Positions 61,365 through 64,000 of a stretch of DNA of 64,000 nt are shown here, in pieces (position 1 is the first letter of the stretch; each line of letters starts with the position of its first letter). This DNA comes from Flavobacteriaceae bacterium (lineage in GTDB: Bacteria > Bacteroidota > Bacteroidia > UKL13-3), in the NCBI GenBank assembly GCA_009693575.1, contig SHWZ01000007.1:1-64000 (forward strand). The letters are read 5' to 3'. The translations under genes were made by a program, and so were the position numbers. The notes beneath the pieces are model-generated. The model saw only the letters and a list, made by a program, of their open reading frames with translations, had not been told where the DNA came from and did not search any database.

Positions 61365-62114
61365 AAACGCACTGACTGTTTCAAAGAACAACTCAGGCTG
61401 CTCTGCATGAACCCAATGCCCTGCATTTGGAATTGAAGTCAAAGTAGCATTTGGAAACAATTGCTCCAAATCCATTTCTCCTGTAATATATTTCGAATTC
61501 TCACCTTTCACAAACAGAGTATCACCCATAAATGGCTTTCCGGAAACACCAGAACGAATATGCTCATAATTGTCCCAAATACCTTGTAGGTTGGGCTTCC
61601 ACTTAAACTTACCATTGTCACCACGGCTGAGGTTTTTTAGCAGGAACTGTCGTTCGCCAAAGTCGTTTATCCCGTTCTGTAACAATATTCCTTCTGCTTC
61701 TTTACGAGTAACTATTTCAGCAATCGGTATAGCAAAGAGTGCTTTGAAAATATGGTCGTGGCCTCTTGGGTAGGATTGGGGTTTTATATCTACTACAACT
61801 AATTTTTCTATCTTTTTAGAATGACTTTGGGCTAATTGCATGGCCACTTTACCACCCATACTGTGGCCAATAATATTTGCTTTTTCTATGTCTAGGTCTG
61901 CCATCAATTCAAGTAAATCGGCTACCATGCTTTGGTAACTTATTTCATCAGCATGGCCACTCCGTCCGTGGTTTCGCATGTCAGGCACATATACTTTGAA
62001 GTGTTCTCCAAACCGTTGTGCTATATGATGCCAGTTGTCGGCTGTGCCAAGCAATCCATGAATAATGATGAGCGGTTGACCTTGCCCTATGTAGGCTTTA
62101 TGGTATAGTTTCAC
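61350..62114 (-). CDS. Alpha/beta hydrolase (YbfF-like esterase)
   Basis: A 254-residue cytoplasmic alpha/beta-hydrolase. The oxyanion segment is IIHGLLGTADNWHHIAQRF, the nucleophile elbow is IIGHSMGGKVAMQLA (GxSxG), and the catalytic His lies in NAGHWVHAEQPELFFETV. These features fit the YbfF-type short-chain esterase group; the natural substrate is unknown. The GTG start overlaps the kdsA stop (GTGA). Confidence 0.9.
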   Translation of the reverse strand: MKLYHKAYIGQGQPLIIIHGLLGTADNWHHIAQRFGEHFKVYVPDMRNHGRSGHADEISYQSMVADLLELMADLDIEKANIIGHSMGGKVAMQLAQSHSKKIEKLVVVDIKPQSYPRGHDHIFKALFAIPIAEIVTRKEAEGILLQNGINDFGERQFLLKNLSRGDNGKFKWKPNLQGIWDNYEHIRSGVSGKPFMGDTLFVKGENSKYITGEMDLEQLFPNATLTSIPNAGHWVHAEQPELFFETVSAFLSHP

Positions 62115-62887
62115 AACGCTTCTCGAAGTCTTACTAATTTCTCCAACAAGCCTTCTAACGAATCAAGCCTTAACATATTTGCACCATCACTTTTGGCCTT
62201 ATCTGGATCTGGATGTGTCTCAATAAAGAGTCCATCAGAACCGGCAGCGATAGCACATTTTGCAATTGTTTCTATCATTTCTGGTCTACCACCTGTGACT
62301 CCCGCCGCTTGGTTGGGCTGTTGCAAGCTATGGGTGCAGTCCATCACGACTGGGTAGCCAAAGGCTTTCATGATGGGGATGCCTCGGAAATCAACAACCA
62401 TATCCTGATAGCCAAACATGCTTCCACGTTCAGTAAGCATTATTTTATTGTTGCCAAAGTTGGCCACTTTGTCGGCTGTAAACTTCATGGCTTCTGGACT
62501 GAGGAACTGCCCCTTTTTAATATTCACTGTCAGGTTAGTCTTGGCTGCTGCTTCTAGTATATCCGTTTGGCGGCATAAAAAAGCAGGGATTTGAAGTATA
62601 TCTACATACTTGGCAGCAAGCTCTGCCTCCTCAGCAGAGTGAATGTCAGTAAGAACTTGAAGACCGATTGTATGTCCTACTTTTTTGATGATTTCCAACC
62701 CAACTTCGTCACCAATCCCAGTGAATGAATCCTTGCTGCTTCGGTTGGCTTTGCGATAGGATGCTTTGAAAATGAAAGGGATTCGAAACCTTTTTGTAAT
62801 TTCCGCTACTTTACCTGCTATGTCCATACAAAGCTGTTCGCTTTCAACTACACACGGACCGGCAATCAGGAAAAAAGGTTTTTGCAT
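62111..62887 (-). CDS. kdsA: 3-deoxy-8-phosphooctulonate (KDO 8-P) synthase
   Basis: KdsA condenses arabinose-5-phosphate and phosphoenolpyruvate for the LPS inner core. Family motifs include FLIAGPCVVES at the start, FKASYRKANRSSKDSF, KKGQFLSPEAM, MLTERGSMFGYQDMVVDFRGI, MDCTHSLQQPN and FIETHPDPDKAKSDGANML. I start at the ATG at 62887 (258 residues); the ORF start at 62896 is a TTG. The Asn/Cys that separates metal-free from metal-dependent enzymes is Cys in the IAGPC segment, which suggests the metal-dependent class. Confidence 0.96.
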   Translation of the reverse strand: MQKPFFLIAGPCVVESEQLCMDIAGKVAEITKRFRIPFIFKASYRKANRSSKDSFTGIGDEVGLEIIKKVGHTIGLQVLTDIHSAEEAELAAKYVDILQIPAFLCRQTDILEAAAKTNLTVNIKKGQFLSPEAMKFTADKVANFGNNKIMLTERGSMFGYQDMVVDFRGIPIMKAFGYPVVMDCTHSLQQPNQAAGVTGGRPEMIETIAKCAIAAGSDGLFIETHPDPDKAKSDGANMLRLDSLEGLLEKLVRLREAL

Positions 62888-62905
62888 CTTAGTCAAATTT
62901 TACTG

Positions 62906-62913
62906 CAAACATA
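62906..62913 (-). promoter_or_regulatory. Predicted -7 box of kdsA
   Basis: TATGTTTG on the minus strand matches TAnnTTTG, 18 nt before the ATG. Confidence 0.5.
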
Positions 62914-62994
62914 TTGCACCAACAGTTGAGAATGGTACTTCAACTATTTACATTTGCTCTTTCATAATTTATTTAATCGGTTACAAATAAATTA

Positions 62995-63611
62995 ATGTCT
63001 TCCCCTCCTCCGCCCCTGGACACTTGACGACCTTGACAGCTTAATGCTTAATGCCAACAATCCTCATGTTGCTAAAACCATGATGAATGCCTTTCCAAAT
63101 CCTTACAATGAGGATAGTGGTAAGGCATTTATTGCTATTGCTAACGCGGACACTCCCATCCGCTTGTTTGCTATTGAAATTGATGGTAAGGCTGTTGGTG
63201 GTATTGGGCTGCATCAGCAACAGGATATAGCTTGCAAAAACATGGAGCTGGGGTATTGGCTTGGGCATTACTTTGAAAGGAGAAGACAAACTACTTGGTA
63301 CCCTCGGCCTGTGGCGGCTGGAAAAAGAAAACAACCGTGCCGAAATTGGCTACGCCCTTCGCTACGATTTTCAGGGAACAGGAATAATGAAAAAAGCCAT
63401 ACCACCTGTGCTTGCTTTTGGTTTTGAGCAAATGAAACTACATACCATCATGGGCTCTGCCAATCCCGAAAACACATCCTCCTGCTTGATGATGGAACGA
63501 AACGGATTTAACCGGGAAGGAACGTTGCGACAAAGCTGGTTTTTCAATGGTGTGTGTTCTGATTCGGCAATCTATGGAATGTTGGAGGAGGATTATTTTG
63601 CGAAGTCTTAG
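62995..63611 (+). pseudogene. Out-of-frame fusion of two GNAT acetyltransferase genes
   Basis: The first part (frame of 63044-63427) encodes LRPWTLDDLDSLMLNANNPHVAKTMMNAFPNPY ... AIEIDGKAVGGIGL ... MELGYWLG, the N-terminal half of a RimJ/RimL-type GNAT. From 63261 the next frame encodes LGITLKGEDKLLGTLGLWRLEKENNRAEIGYAL ... GTGIMKKAI ... SANPENTSSCLMMERNGF, the core and C-terminus of another GNAT. The second part repeats elements (substrate strand, EIGY motif) already present in the first, so this is a junction of two genes, not a simple frameshift. The join lies in TTGGGCA. The natural ATG at 62995 is also one base out of frame with LRPW. Confidence 0.8.
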
Positions 63612-63656
63612 ACCTGTCATATATTTCTTCCATCAAGTATGAAACCTGACAGGTCT
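63610..63656. repeat. Inverted repeat AGACCTGTCA ... TGACAGGTCT
   Basis: Two perfect 10-bp arms (63610-63619 and 63647-63656) enclose 27 nt. The right arm with its flank reads AAACCTGACAGGTCT, a string I remember as dispersed in Bacteroidota. It lies directly after the GNAT remnant. Confidence 0.55.
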
Positions 63657-63690
63657 GAATAACTCAAGGTTGTTTGTGCAACCGGTTCAG

Positions 63691-63756
63691 TAATACAAAA
63701 AAAAAACCACCTCTTCGCAGCGGCAGGGATAGGAGGGTTTGTATACCCTCTAGAAG
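63691..63756 (-). terminator. Terminator region after the ABC-F gene
   Basis: On the minus strand a hairpin GAGGGT-ATACAA-ACCCTC is followed by a CCTC/GAGG stem and a long T run (63698-63707). It lies within 80 nt of the ABC-F stop codon. Confidence 0.6.
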
Positions 63757-63769
63757 TTTTCAGAGCATT

Positions 63770-64000
<231 letters not shown>

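Overview
The window is from a member of the Bacteroidota, with a base composition of moderate GC. The evidence is several type IX secretion (T9SS) C-terminal sorting domains (window start, M4 protease, M1 peptidase and two remnants), -7 promoter boxes of the TAnnTTTG type with almost no Shine-Dalgarno sequences, a single-subunit cytochrome b SdhC, a Bacteroidota-style SelD (GCGC active site), and a UbiA-family enzyme next to an Omp85 protein. Hpd, KdsA, heptose adenylyltransferase, an O-antigen ligase-like protein and outer-membrane barrels point to a free-living, LPS-bearing aerobe. I cannot place it below phylum with confidence; a Chitinophagales- or Sphingobacteriales-like lineage is a guess.

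Layout. 1-1334: the tail of a T9SS type B protein, a tRNA-Leu(GAG), and a decayed T9SS-secreted protein. 1427-4037: two polytopic membrane proteins (a GT-C-like protein and an O-antigen ligase/polymerase family protein). 4383-8343: hpd, then a tightly coupled panD / flippase-like / heptose adenylyltransferase / small unknown operon, then a Spy-like periplasmic protein. 8416-16926: cmk, msrB, an unknown barrel-like protein, a secreted subtilase, dnaE and a DnaQ-like exonuclease. 17060-23125: ABC permease, yraN, an alpha-oxoamine synthase, pdxH, corA, gpsA. 23603-31090: a very large secreted M4 metalloprotease, two unknown genes (one interrupted), dapD. 31205-36147: TPR-like protein, MATE exporter, saccharopine dehydrogenase family protein, outer-membrane barrel. 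36353-39223: a compact Rieske / imelysin / di-heme lipoprotein operon. 39224-49820: miaB, a SpoU methyltransferase, an Omp85/TamA-like protein, a UbiA-family enzyme, an interrupted DUF421 gene, dnaX, an rluA-type gene, glyS. 49831-54713: secreted M1 peptidase, nnrE/nnrD fusion, selD. 54958-64000: T9SS remnant, arfB, sdhCAB, ribF, M23/LysM peptidase, alpha/beta hydrolase, kdsA, a chimeric GNAT remnant, and the tail of an ABC-F ATPase.

How it fits together. Most of the window is ordinary housekeeping: replication (dnaE, dnaX, dnaQ-like), envelope and LPS synthesis (kdsA, heptose adenylyltransferase, O-antigen ligase-like, Omp85), respiration (sdhCAB), and cofactors (panD, pdxH, ribF, selD, nnrED). 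The accessory layer is secreted T9SS hydrolases and the surface redox/iron operon at 34.9-39.2 kb. No mobile element, prophage, CRISPR array or toxin-antitoxin pair was seen.

The less ordinary signals are these: five broken genes in 64 kb, using all three stop codons; a dispersed palindrome family (TCCCGATAGCTATCGGGA), some copies with wobble-preserving changes and an outer stem; a second dispersed motif (TCGTACTTCGTACCTC); a 21-bp in-frame micro-insertion in pdxH; promoter boxes so close to start codons that leaderless mRNAs are likely; and the Rieske-imelysin-di-heme operon behind a possible operator pair. I found no clearly new defence or mobile system.
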